A program made the position numbers and the translations under genes. From positions 1 through 15,086 of the forward strand of contig JALOAH010000085.1 of assembly GCA_023228865.1 (NCBI GenBank): DNA of 15,086 nucleotides, in the 5' to 3' direction. The stretch is from Porticoccaceae bacterium. GTDB taxonomy: Bacteria > Pseudomonadota > Gammaproteobacteria > Pseudomonadales > Porticoccaceae. Below the pieces are notes generated by a model. That model saw only the letters and a program-made list of their open reading frames with translations, made no database searches and was not told where the DNA came from. Shown piece after piece: positions 1 through 7,409 of the stretch (position 1 is its first letter; each line of letters starts with the position of its first letter).

Positions 1-3000
1 AGGCACATGGTCGATCAGTACCTGTAAGGTGTCCTGCAGTCCCTGAAATGCATTTACTGAGAGCACCGGCTGCTCTTTCAATTCGGCCAGCCCCGCTTGC
101 AGGGTGAGCAGGCTGCCGAGCAGGTTGCCGCTGTCCACTGAAGAGACATATTGAGGGTGCAACGCTTGCAGTGTGCGCGTGTCGTACCAGTTGAAACAAT
201 GACCACGATAGCGCTCCAGCTTTTCCAATGTTGTCAACGTATTCTCGACACGCTGCAGCAATCCGCTGGCAGGGATATACCCGAAATCGTACGCCGCCAG
301 GTCGGACAGCAGCGCCATACCGATATTCGTTGGCGAAGTACGTGAAGCAATCGCTGGGGCGGGATATTCCTGGAAATTATCGGGCGGCAACCAGTTATCA
401 TCAGGGCCGACGAACTTCTCGAAATAGCGCCAGGTACGCCGGGCCGACGCACGCAGGAATATTCGCTGCGACGCACTCAACCTCGGTACGCGTGAGACTA
501 ACGGCTTGCTGATCCACCAGCCGACGAGGGGTGACAGCAACCACAGCAGCAACATGGGTGCAGACATGTACCACGTCATCGCCCCGCTGCCAGCCACTGT
601 CCAACCTCCGCTCAGTACCAAGCCCAGAGCCACAGCCAACGCAGGGCCAGCCCACATCTCCCGGAGATAATCGGTTGGCGTGCGGCGTATGTCGCGGCTT
701 GTGTAGGATGGCAATTGCCAAAGCAGCAACCCACGGCGAGTAAACAACATCTGCACACCAGAGCGCAGAATCGCATCGAGACGGATCAATGTATCGTAAG
801 GCAACATAACCAACGTCAGCAGAGCGATCGTGATCGGACGCCCTACGGTTTTACCGGTCAGGCTCACGTGTACCCTCCAACCCCGTTCTGCTGGCTTACG
901 GATAAACTCGATCGCGGTGGACAGCAAGGTAGGTAAGAAGATCACTACCACGACCAGCAGACTCCAGAACCACGCTGACCTCGGACCGAACAGCCACCCA
1001 CCTGTCAACAACGCAAGCAGCGCTGCCGACACGAGACTGCGTCGAAGATTGTCGAGAATTTTCCACATCGACAGGGCGGTGAGCGGATTGGGTTGCCGCT
1101 GTGGCTTTGCCCCATTCAGGCCAGGTGGTCCGGGCACGCGCGGAAGCAGCCAGCCGGCAATCTGCCAGTCGCCGCGTATCCACCGATGTCGTCGGCTGGT
1201 CTCGGCGGCGTAACTGGCAGGATGCTCCTCAATGAGCTCGATATCGGTCACCAGCGCCGAGCGCGCGTAGCCACTCTCCAGCAAGTCGTGGCTGAGGATG
1301 AGGTTCTCGGGAAAACGCCCCGCGAGCGCCTGGCGAAAGGCATCTACATCATAGATGCCTTTGCCGATGAACGAGCCTTCCCCGAAAATATCCTGATAGA
1401 CATCCGACACCTCACGCGTGTAGGGATCGATTCCGGATTCACCTACGTAAATTTTTGTAAACCGCGAGCGCGCGGCGCTGGCCATACTTATCGATGCGCG
1501 CGGCTGCAGGATCGCGTAACCTTCAACAATGCGCCCCTTGGCGGGATCGTATACCGGTCGGTTGAGCGGGTGAGCGATGTTACCAATCAGCGCACGGGCC
1601 ACGTCTCGCGGCAGTTGCGTATCGGTATCCAAGGTGATGACGTACTTTATGGATTCAAGGATGGACGTATCACCGATCACATCCGAAAATTCGCCCTGCG
1701 CCCCGCCCCGGAGTAAAGCATTGAACTGTTCCAGTTTGCCCCGCTTGCGCTCATAGCCCATCCACACCCGTTCAACTGGATTCCATACCCGGGGCCTGTG
1801 AAACAGATAGAAGATGCCTGAACGGTCCTCATGGTAGGTCTCATTGAGGGCCTGTACAGATTCGCGTGCATAGGCAAGCACTACGTCATCATCTGGTAGC
1901 GACTGCTCGGGCGCGTCACGGAAATCCGTCAGCAAGGCGAAGAATAGATTGGAATCACGATTACCGAGATAGCGTATCTCCAACGCCTCAAGAAGATCAT
2001 CGACCTCTTGCAGACTGCTCAACAAGGTGGGAACAACCACCATGGTGCGGTGAATATCCGGAATGCCCTGCGAATAATCCATTCGCGGCAGCGTACGCGG
2101 CGGCAGGACCAGTGTGACGACCAGGTTCACCAGCGGGACGGCCAGTGCTGTCGCGCCGATCATGCCGGTGATCGCAAAGAACCAGTAGCGCCAGTCATTC
2201 AGTGCGGATCCATCGAAAGGAGAGAGTACGACCGCTGTTCCCAGTGCGGTGAGCAACAGGATGGGAACCAGATAAAGTGCCAGGCTGAAATGCCGGCCTA
2301 CCCGGTTCACGCGTGATTTCCACGGCACACGGTAACCGACCTCCCGCTCCAGACTCTGCCGTCCATGATCGATCAGGTAGTAGCCCACATGGGCACTACG
2401 ATCGCTCGCGCCGAGTCGCCCTGCAGCGGCCTGCGCAAGGGCAATGGCTGCGTGTGCTACTGCCGCCTCACTGCATGGACTGTCCCTCGCCACATCCTCG
2501 ATGACATGCCGGTACCGGTCGCGGGTGGTGAAGTCCTGATTGGCATACATTCCTATTGGATCTTCACGTAAGGTCTGTTCGACGACGCTGAGTGACTCGA
2601 CGTAATCCTTCCAGTCCGTTGTCCCGATAAAGCGCAGACTGCCAATGCTGTTGGCAATGGATATATGGTTGGCTGCAGCCGTCCGGCCAGCACCTTCCGA
2701 CAGCTGCGTTGCTGTCACCCCTTGTTCCAGCAACTGTTGTTCGACCCAGGTTTGAACGAATGACATGGCGGGTCCCTGAGCCTGGAGTCTTGCATAAAAC
2801 TCCTCCACAAACGGCGCGGTCAACGGTACATCAGCATGGGCAAACTCGGCCAGTAACTGGATCAGCCGCCTTGGTTCTGTTTCCGCCAGCGCGAGCATGC
2901 GATCTGCCCAGGTAATGGCTGCATCGCGCTCCTCGCGTCGATGGGCAATGCGCAAGCCGACGCGGCGGAGATTTTCCAACAGCGCCAACTGCAGCATGAT

Positions 3001-3513
3001 CGGAAAGGCCCATAATTCACTCAGATTCAGCGGTTCGACGGTCTGGAAGGCGGCGATGAACTGGGTCACGTTGGTGTTATCGACGCGGCCGTCCATATGG
3101 GATATCAGCTCCAGCGCCAGGTTATAGATACGGGGGAAACCGGCTGAGGGGCCGTCAGCCAGGCGTGGCAACTGCCGGCTGTATGCGCGTGGCAAATGTC
3201 GACGCGCCAGGCTGATCTGTTGTTCGATCAGATAAAAGTTGTCGAGCAACCAGGCCTCGGCCGGCATGATCCGTTGTCCCTGCGCAACGGCGGCAGTCAC
3301 GACATCATAGGCCGCCCGCAAAACGCGTGCGTTATCCGCCAGCCGGGGCCGCAACCGGTCAGGGCCTGAACGCGGATCAAGATTGTGCTGGCCTGCCAGC
3401 GTTACCGCGTGACGCTTCAGTTGCTCGATACTGAATAATTCAGAGCGAAGCAACTCGGTATCCTGATCGCCATGCAGTGTATGGCGCTTACGTGCCAAAA
3501 ATACGGATTCCAT
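1..3513 (-). CDS. ndvB: Cyclic beta-1,2-glucan synthase-like membrane glycosyltransferase (N-terminal 1171 residues; gene continues beyond left edge)
   Basis: Reading the minus strand from 3513 gives one open frame of 1171 codons with no stop up to base 1. Residues 1-400 match the N-terminal region of cyclic glucan synthases (ELFSIEQL, AEAWLLDNFYLIEQQI). Hydrophobic segments lie near 412-431 and 442-470. A GT84-type glycosyltransferase core follows, with LLTDF near 527, the acidic DxD-like TLDTD at 627-631 and an RRHRW acceptor motif at 774-778. More membrane segments are near 827-842, 850-868, 893-908, 955-970 and 978-1000. From about residue 1050 the glucoamylase-like/GH189-type transglycosylase domain begins (FNWYDT near 1107, SSVDSGNL near 1124). 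By family knowledge the full protein is about 2800 residues and ends in a GH94 phosphorylase domain that trims chain length; both C-terminal parts would lie off the window. It would make beta-1,2-glucan from UDP-glucose at the inner membrane. The start is the first in-frame ATG after a stop; GGGGAGG lies 14 bases upstream, a rather long spacing. Whether the product is truly cyclic is inference. Confidence 0.9.
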   Translation of the reverse strand, partial: MESVFLARKRHTLHGDQDTELLRSELFSIEQLKRHAVTLAGQHNLDPRSGPDRLRPRLADNARVLRAAYDVVTAAVAQGQRIMPAEAWLLDNFYLIEQQISLARRHLPRAYSRQLPRLADGPSAGFPRIYNLALELISHMDGRVDNTNVTQFIAAFQTVEPLNLSELWAFPIMLQLALLENLRRVGLRIAHRREERDAAITWADRMLALAETEPRRLIQLLAEFAHADVPLTAPFVEEFYARLQAQGPAMSFVQTWVEQQLLEQGVTATQLSEGAGRTAAANHISIANSIGSLRFIGTTDWKDYVESLSVVEQTLREDPIGMYANQDFTTRDRYRHVIEDVARDSPCSEAAVAHAAIALAQAAAGRLGASDRSAHVGYYLIDHGRQSLEREVGYRVPWKSRVNRVGRHFSLALYLVPILLLTALGTAVVLSPFDGSALNDWRYWFFAITGMIGATALAVPLVNLVVTLVLPPRTLPRMDYSQGIPDIHRTMVVVPTLLSSLQEVDDLLEALEIRYLGNRDSNLFFALLTDFRDAPEQSLPDDDVVLAYARESVQALNETYHEDRSGIFYLFHRPRVWNPVERVWMGYERKRGKLEQFNALLRGGAQGEFSDVIGDTSILESIKYVITLDTDTQLPRDVARALIGNIAHPLNRPVYDPAKGRIVEGYAILQPRASISMASAARSRFTKIYVGESGIDPYTREVSDVYQDIFGEGSFIGKGIYDVDAFRQALAGRFPENLILSHDLLESGYARSALVTDIELIEEHPASYAAETSRRHRWIRGDWQIAGWLLPRVPGPPGLNGAKPQRQPNPLTALSMWKILDNLRRSLVSAALLALLTGGWLFGPRSAWFWSLLVVVVIFLPTLLSTAIEFIRKPAERGWRVHVSLTGKTVGRPITIALLTLVMLPYDTLIRLDAILRSGVQMLFTRRGLLLWQLPSYTSRDIRRTPTDYLREMWAGPALAVALGLVLSGGWTVAGSGAMTWYMSAPMLLLWLLSPLVGWWISKPLVSRVPRLSASQRIFLRASARRTWRYFEKFVGPDDNWLPPDNFQEYPAPAIASRTSPTNIGMALLSDLAAYDFGYIPASGLLQRVENTLTTLEKLERYRGHCFNWYDTRTLQALHPQYVSSVDSGNLLGSLLTLQAGLAELKEQPVLSVNAFQGLQDTLQVLIDHVP

Positions 3514-3558
3514 GCTGCCGATGGCAACCTCCCCTTTCGTATTCAGTGGGTTCAGCCC

Positions 3559-3582
3559 AATGCCGGCCTGATGGCCGGCATT
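3559..3582. promoter_or_regulatory. Perfect 10-bp stem hairpin in the presumed leader of the cgs-like gene
   Basis: AATGCCGGCC (3559-3568) and GGCCGGCATT (3573-3582) are exact inverted repeats around a 4-base loop. On the plus strand a short TTTT run (3581-3584) follows. On the minus strand, the coding direction here, no T-tract follows, so it would be a 5'-leader structure 46 bp ahead of the cgs-like start rather than a terminator of the upstream gene. Its role in translation or mRNA stability is inference. Confidence 0.45.
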
Positions 3583-3591
3583 TTCCGATGG

Positions 3592-3600
3592 CGTATACCA
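3592..3600 (-). promoter_or_regulatory. Weak extended -10 candidate for the cgs-like gene
   Basis: On the minus strand TGGTATACG at 3600-3592 fits the extended -10 pattern TGnTATAnT only partly, and no good -35 lies 16-18 bp upstream. It would start transcription close to the leader hairpin at 3559-3582. It is offered only as the best local match. Confidence 0.2.
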
Positions 3601-3711
3601 CGAGCTTATAATTCAACGACCTGCGACCTACCTACTCCCGATGTCCAGCACCGTTTTGGCAGATATCGAGGTTATCAGGGAAAATATAGACGGCTTCTTG
3701 TCAACAATCGC

Positions 3712-3745
3712 CCTCGGGAGGCAGGGTCGCGGCCGTGCCCCGAGG
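3712..3745 (-). terminator. Hairpin between the TrhA-family gene and the cgs-like gene, possible terminator
   Basis: CCTCGG (3712-3717) and GGCA (3720-3723) pair with TGCC (3736-3739) and CCGAGG (3740-3745), giving a 10-bp GC-rich stem with a 2-base bulge and a 12-base loop. It lies about 130 bp beyond the stop of the TrhA-family gene. No T-tract follows in the minus direction, so it is not a classical intrinsic terminator. Confidence 0.25.
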
Positions 3746-3876
3746 AAACCGCAGCTTCACTCGAATGTCCTTATCATGTCGAGCGTGGCCCACTCATCGC
3801 AATGACTTCACCAATTGCCTTGCGATTGATTCACAAGCTTGTTTGTCACGATGATCGATACATCAGAGCCTCATGC

Positions 3877-4521
3877 TCAGACATAGACCAGGATCGCCAC
3901 ATAGTGACTGATGCTGCCGGCCAGTACGAATAGATGCCATACCCCATGCATCCAGGGGTAACGCGTATCGAGTGCATAAAATACAATGCCAGATGAATAA
4001 AAAATGCCGCCGACCAGAAGCCAGATGAAGCCGGCACGCGGCAATACCGCAAGCAAAGGATCGATCTCCAGCACAATCAGCCAGCCCATCACCAGATAAA
4101 TTACTATCGGTAACACCCGTGCGCCCCGTCGCGGTATCGCATCGAGCACCAACCCGAATACCGCCAATCCCCAGATCGCGCCGAACATCCACCAACCCGC
4201 TACTCCGTTCAGCGTGATCAGTGTAAACGGCGTGTAACTGCCGGCAATCAAAAGGTAAATCGCCTGATGATCGAATATACGAAATACGCGCTTCGCGCGC
4301 CCCGGTGACAGACCGTGATAGAGCGTTGAAATCAAATACAGGAGAAACAGCGTGACCCCATATATAGTGAATGACACAATACGGCTCGTATCATCACCAC
4401 GCGACGCCACTACTACCAGCACAACCGCACCCGCGAGTGCCAGTGCGGCCCCAACGAGATGCGAAATGCTGTTGAAACGCTCGCCCTCGACCATGCCAGA
4501 AGCGTCCGGATCAGTCAGCAA
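3877..4521 (-). CDS. trhA: Hemolysin III / TrhA family seven-helix membrane protein
   Basis: The 214-residue product has seven hydrophobic helices and the conserved histidine motifs of the hemolysin III/PAQR superfamily: SHLVG in the first helix, STLYHGL, FDHQAIYLLIAGSYTPF, and HGVWHLFVLAGSISHY near the C-terminus. These histidines with nearby polar residues form the metal site of the superfamily. The E. coli relative (YqfA/TrhA) is linked to membrane-energetics homeostasis; true haemolysis should not be assumed from the name. The length is normal for the family. The start is uncertain. TTG at 4521 has AAAGAAGA directly against it, which is too close for good spacing. ATG at 4494 would give MVEGERFNSISHLVG, closer to the usual N-terminus, but lacks a clear ribosome-binding site. 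The gene is separated by 220 bp from the upstream SYLF gene, so it is probably transcribed on its own. Confidence 0.88.
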   Translation of the reverse strand: MLTDPDASGMVEGERFNSISHLVGAALALAGAVVLVVVASRGDDTSRIVSFTIYGVTLFLLYLISTLYHGLSPGRAKRVFRIFDHQAIYLLIAGSYTPFTLITLNGVAGWWMFGAIWGLAVFGLVLDAIPRRGARVLPIVIYLVMGWLIVLEIDPLLAVLPRAGFIWLLVGGIFYSSGIVFYALDTRYPWMHGVWHLFVLAGSISHYVAILVYV

Positions 4522-4571
4522 TCTTCTTTGAGCGATTGACAGAGCCCGCTTCCATATACCCTTTCCATTGT

Positions 4572-4609
4572 CCGGCTACGGCGTACGCCATGCCGGGACT
4601 AGTTGTCAA
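4572..4609 (-). promoter_or_regulatory. Candidate -35 box and operator-like palindrome upstream of the TrhA-family gene
   Basis: On the minus strand a consensus -35 hexamer TTGACA occurs at 4609-4604. Just downstream lies an imperfect palindrome, CCGGC (4572-4576) and GCCGG (4592-4596), around a perfect GGCGTACGCC core (4580-4589). The palindrome covers the region where spacer and -10 would be, but the expected -10 (near TACGCC) is poor. The layout suggests a promoter controlled by a dimeric regulator; both the promoter and the regulator are inferred. Confidence 0.3.
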
Positions 4610-4741
4610 AAACAGGGCTGGGATAGATCCTCTCGGTACTGACTCTGAACCTCCGCTTTGCTCATTGGCGCTACGGTTCCCAGGATAGGTCAACATCCGA
4701 ACAGGAAGGCGGGCGCGGTGTATGTCCGCCCCTCTGTCTGG

Positions 4742-5302
4742 TTATCGATTGATGCGGGAAATCTTCGTTCCTTCTATGCTGATACCCGCCATCAATCCCT
4801 GCTGGCTGAAGATAAAGGCATAGGCATCATCCTTCAGCGTGGATGTCGAAAGATTCTTTGCGATGCCTTCATCCACCATAACCACGGTCGGGCCTACGCC
4901 GATCTCCCAGCCTTTCGTCTCTTCGATATAACGAACCGCCTTATCGGTCATGAGAAATACGGCATATCCATACGATTGCGCACCGATCTGAAGGCCCCAG
5001 GAGCCGGTAACCGAGTTATAGTAATCGACGACCTTCGAGCCCTTCATCAACACACCTTCGCCATAGGCGCCGCCGAAGACCAGCCCGGCCTGCACGATAT
5101 TCGGGAAGACCAACACCGCCTTGGCGGATTGTCCCAGGGTCTTGGCAACAGGCGTGGCTTTATAGAGCGTCTCCAAGGCCTGGCGGGAATCCCGGTCCAA
5201 ATCCTCCGCTGTTGCCGCGCTTGCCAGATCCATCGTGCTCATCGAGACGACCGCTAGCGTAGCGACGATGACTGCGAAATAGTGACTTCGTACGCTGTTC
5301 AT
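4742..5302 (-). CDS. Secreted SYLF (Ysc84) domain lipid-binding family protein
   Basis: The 186-residue product begins with a signal peptide: MNSVRSHYFAVIVATLAVVS, then small residues ending LASAA near residue 30, so export to the periplasm is expected. The rest is a SYLF/Ysc84 domain: an N-terminal helix with LYKATPVAKTLGQSAKAVLVFPN (the AVLVFP core is typical), then QAGLVFGGAYGEGVL, a GSWGLQIGAQSYGYAVFLMT segment, GPTVVMVDEG, and the C-terminal AYAFIFSQQGLMAGISIEG that closes this family. Bacterial SYLF proteins bind lipid or envelope components; the exact role is not established. AAGGAG lies 7 bases before the ATG, fixing the start. The gene is flanked by gaps of 181 and 220 bp, so it is likely monocistronic. 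It lacks a lipobox cysteine near the cleavage site. Confidence 0.88.
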   Translation of the reverse strand: MNSVRSHYFAVIVATLAVVSMSTMDLASAATAEDLDRDSRQALETLYKATPVAKTLGQSAKAVLVFPNIVQAGLVFGGAYGEGVLMKGSKVVDYYNSVTGSWGLQIGAQSYGYAVFLMTDKAVRYIEETKGWEIGVGPTVVMVDEGIAKNLSTSTLKDDAYAFIFSQQGLMAGISIEGTKISRINR

Positions 5303-5483
5303 AGTGATGCTCCTTCCTGGTGAGCGTGGAAATGCCTTCCTGCCAGTATGAAAGTACTGTGATATAGCCCTGCAGCGAACTTATTAAAACTCTGGGTACA
5401 TGCGTAAGGATAGCTGCATGATTCGTTGCTGTCTGTACGCCATCGTACATAGGGTGGTGGGACGAGCGCACACATAAGTCAGA

Positions 5484-6584
5484 CTAAGATTTCTGGAGTG
5501 AAGGGTAGTCTGTATAACCCTTGGGACCTGCGGTATAAAACGTATCCTCATCCCAGTCTGCTGTTTCCGCCTCCGCCTCAAACCGCTCGACAAGATCCGG
5601 GTTTGAGATGAACAGCTTGCCAAAGGCCACCAGATCAGCCAGGCCATCAGCAATAACTTGATTACCCGTTTTCCTGGTAAAGGCAGTATTGATTATCAAG
5701 GTCCCTTGATATAGCGGTCGGTAATGTTCGGCTATATTGGGTTCGGCTCCGGGCACATCGGTGACATCGTTAAATGGTTCTGATAGATGCAGGTAAGCCA
5801 GATTGTAGTTATTGAGTGCCCTTACGATATAGTCGAAAGTGGGGATGCTTTCTTCATCAAGAGTCATACCAAAGATCCCGTGAAGTGACGGGTTAAGTCT
5901 CAAACCAATACGGTTTTCAGGCACATATTTCTTTATCTCGTCGATGACCTCAAAAAGTATTTTAGCCCTGTTTTCTATGGAGCCACCGTATTCATCCGTT
6001 CTCACATTCGATGTTCCGCTGAAAAACTGATGCAGTAGATAACCGTTGGATGAATGGATCTCCACCCCATCAAATCCTGCTGCCATGGCATTGTTTGCGG
6101 CCCGACCGTAATCACTGATGGTCTGTTTTATCTCATCGATCGTCATGGCTTTAGGCGTCACCGTATCTTTGAATCCCTCAGGCGTAAACGATTCAGAGTT
6201 CGGATTGATGGCAGAGGCCGACAGCGGCAGCTCGCCATTGTGAAAATCCGGATGTGACATACGACCCACATGCCACAGCTGGATAAATATCTTCCCACCC
6301 TTGGCATGTACTGCCGCGGTTACTTTCTTCCAGCCTTCGACCTGTTCAACAGAATGAATACCCGGTGTATTAATGTATCCAACGGCCCGCTCCGATATCT
6401 GAGAACCCTCAGTAATAATCAGGCCGGCAGAAGCTCTCTGGCTGTAGTACTCGGCCATCATATCGGTCGCCACCTTGCCGGCATTATCTGCCCGGCTACG
6501 GGTCAGAGGCGCCATAACCACCCGATTCTCAAGCTGCATCTCTCCGATACGATAAGCTTGCAAAAGTGGCTGTATTGCTTCCAT
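5484..6584 (-). CDS. Old Yellow Enzyme family FMN-dependent alkene/N-ethylmaleimide reductase
   Basis: The 366-residue product is a full-length Old Yellow Enzyme of the NemA/pentaerythritol tetranitrate reductase type. The N-terminal FMN-binding APLTRSR places Thr28 at the flavin. QLWHVGR follows. The substrate-binding pair is present as HSSNGYLLHQFF, with His177, Asn180 and Tyr182 matching the H-x-x-N-x-Y signature, although most relatives have Gly-Ala between His and Asn. ENRAKIL is the usual helix. The C-terminus has FGKLFISNPDLVERF, the phosphate-binding end of the barrel. The enzyme would use NAD(P)H to reduce alpha,beta-unsaturated carbonyls, maleimides or nitro compounds in the cytoplasm. 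GGAG lies 7 bases before the ATG. By eye the gene is more AT-rich and uses more A/T-ending codons than its neighbours, a mild hint of separate ancestry. The physiological substrate cannot be read from sequence. Confidence 0.92.
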   Translation of the reverse strand: MEAIQPLLQAYRIGEMQLENRVVMAPLTRSRADNAGKVATDMMAEYYSQRASAGLIITEGSQISERAVGYINTPGIHSVEQVEGWKKVTAAVHAKGGKIFIQLWHVGRMSHPDFHNGELPLSASAINPNSESFTPEGFKDTVTPKAMTIDEIKQTISDYGRAANNAMAAGFDGVEIHSSNGYLLHQFFSGTSNVRTDEYGGSIENRAKILFEVIDEIKKYVPENRIGLRLNPSLHGIFGMTLDEESIPTFDYIVRALNNYNLAYLHLSEPFNDVTDVPGAEPNIAEHYRPLYQGTLIINTAFTRKTGNQVIADGLADLVAFGKLFISNPDLVERFEAEAETADWDEDTFYTAGPKGYTDYPSLQKS

Positions 6585-7409
6585 TGACTACTCCGTTGTC
6601 TTAATCCCGGTATATTCATTTCACGCGACGTCACCCGATCTCGATTGATCCTGTCACTTGCCGCTTGCTTTCTCAAAAACTACCTGGCACCTCCTTGTGC
6701 CTCAGAAAAGCAAAAATCCCAAACTGCAACTTTGGCTTGGGTTTTATAATCTGGTAGCGGGGACTAGGTTTGGTGCCCAGAGACGGCAGTTGCGGCTGCG
6801 TGCAAACGAAACGTATTCTGCTGCGGTAGCCTATCAATTCTTGCGGCAATTTCGATTACCAATACTACATTGCCATCTACAATACACTGATTTTCGGTGT
6901 CTGATGGCGAACTAACGCTTGGCGGTTTGATTTTGGCTGACACTGCTTACAATAGTTGTTTACCCCACGGTTCGTCGGAAACCTGACTCTCTGTTCTTCA
7001 CGTCTACCTGATAGTACCTCGTCACTGGATGCCGCAATACCAATCCCGCCAACCAGAAATACCATCCCAGGACCCAATCGGAGATCGGGCTGACTCTTCT
7101 GCGTCGACAGCATAGCAGTCCATTCTTTCGATCCTTCTCGTCAAACAGCTACGGCCATTCTCCTCGACGGATCGAAGGAGTGATCTCATCCGCCCCCGCG
7201 GCTCGCTATGATCGCCCAAATCCGACAGGTCCCTGGCAGTGCCAATATCAGGTTCTGGGATTCTATACGACTAATGAACACATCATGGACATACCTGGGC
7301 ACACCGACATCTTCACAATCCAGCACAGCGGACTACAACAATAGTGCCCTGCAACCGTCTGTTATGACTATAGTAAACATTCATTACTAATCCATTGAGG
7401 CGGTTTTCA
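6585..7409. other. 825-bp divergent intergenic region without a convincing gene
   Basis: The region separates the minus-strand Old Yellow Enzyme from the plus-strand oxidoreductase and should hold both promoters. I see the hairpin at 6712-6745, a tRNA-end-like TGGTAGCGGGG at 6752-6762, and an inverted repeat TTCGATCC (7127-7134) / GGATCGAA (7169-7176). A -10-like TATAGT at 7369-7374 lies 36 bp before the GTG start, but its -35 is poor. Several short frames of 60-85 codons exist on both strands, but none has a clear ribosome site or a recognisable motif. The length suggests a decayed gene or repeat remnant. Confidence 0.5.
6712..6745 (-). terminator. Intrinsic-terminator-like hairpin in the divergent region
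   Basis: AAAATCCCAA (6713-6722) pairs with TTGGGTTTT (6737-6745) with one bulged base. On the minus strand the stem is followed by ATTTTTGCTTTT, a good terminator tail; on the plus strand it is followed by TTTTATAAT. A competing inner stem CCAAA/TTTGG is possible. No gene is seen that would need it. It immediately follows, in the minus direction, a short CCCCGCTACCA sequence resembling a tRNA 3' end. Confidence 0.45.

Larger units (their letters stand above)
3514..3876. other. Intergenic region upstream of the cgs-like gene
   Basis: This 363 bp gap lies between the end of the TrhA-family gene and the start of the cgs-like gene, both on the minus strand. It holds two hairpins and a weak promoter candidate, annotated separately. 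A perfect -35 hexamer TTGACA is present on the minus strand (3704-3699), but no convincing -10 sits at 16-18 bp from it. A plus-strand frame crosses the whole gap but has no recognisable composition or motif, so I see no gene. Confidence 0.6.

Noticed and set aside
1093..1716. A 207-codon plus-strand frame inside the cgs-like gene
   Set aside because: It is antisense to the conserved glycosyltransferase core, whose frame is unbroken; it arises from GC-rich codon bias.
3472..3933. A 153-codon plus-strand frame across the gap upstream of the cgs-like gene
   Set aside because: It overlaps the ends of two well-supported minus-strand genes, shows no motif, and has no ribosome site.
3877..4521. 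Annotation as a haemolysin toxin
   Set aside because: The family name is historical; the sequence is an integral seven-helix protein with a metal-site histidine pattern and no secretion or pore-toxin features.
4511..4696. A 61-codon minus-strand frame overlapping the start of the TrhA-family gene by 11 bp
   Set aside because: The arrangement could be a leader peptide, but it has no clear ribosome site, no hydrophobic or motif content, and its sequence includes the palindromic promoter region.
4658..5257. A 199-codon plus-strand frame opposite the SYLF gene
   Set aside because: Antisense shadow of a gene with a signal peptide, good ribosome site and full SYLF domain.
6877..7219. Two overlapping minus-strand frames (78 and 65 codons) in the divergent region, one with a GMVFLVGGIGIAAS stretch
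   Set aside because: No Shine-Dalgarno site, no recognisable family, and the two frames compete; could be gene debris but not supportable as a gene.
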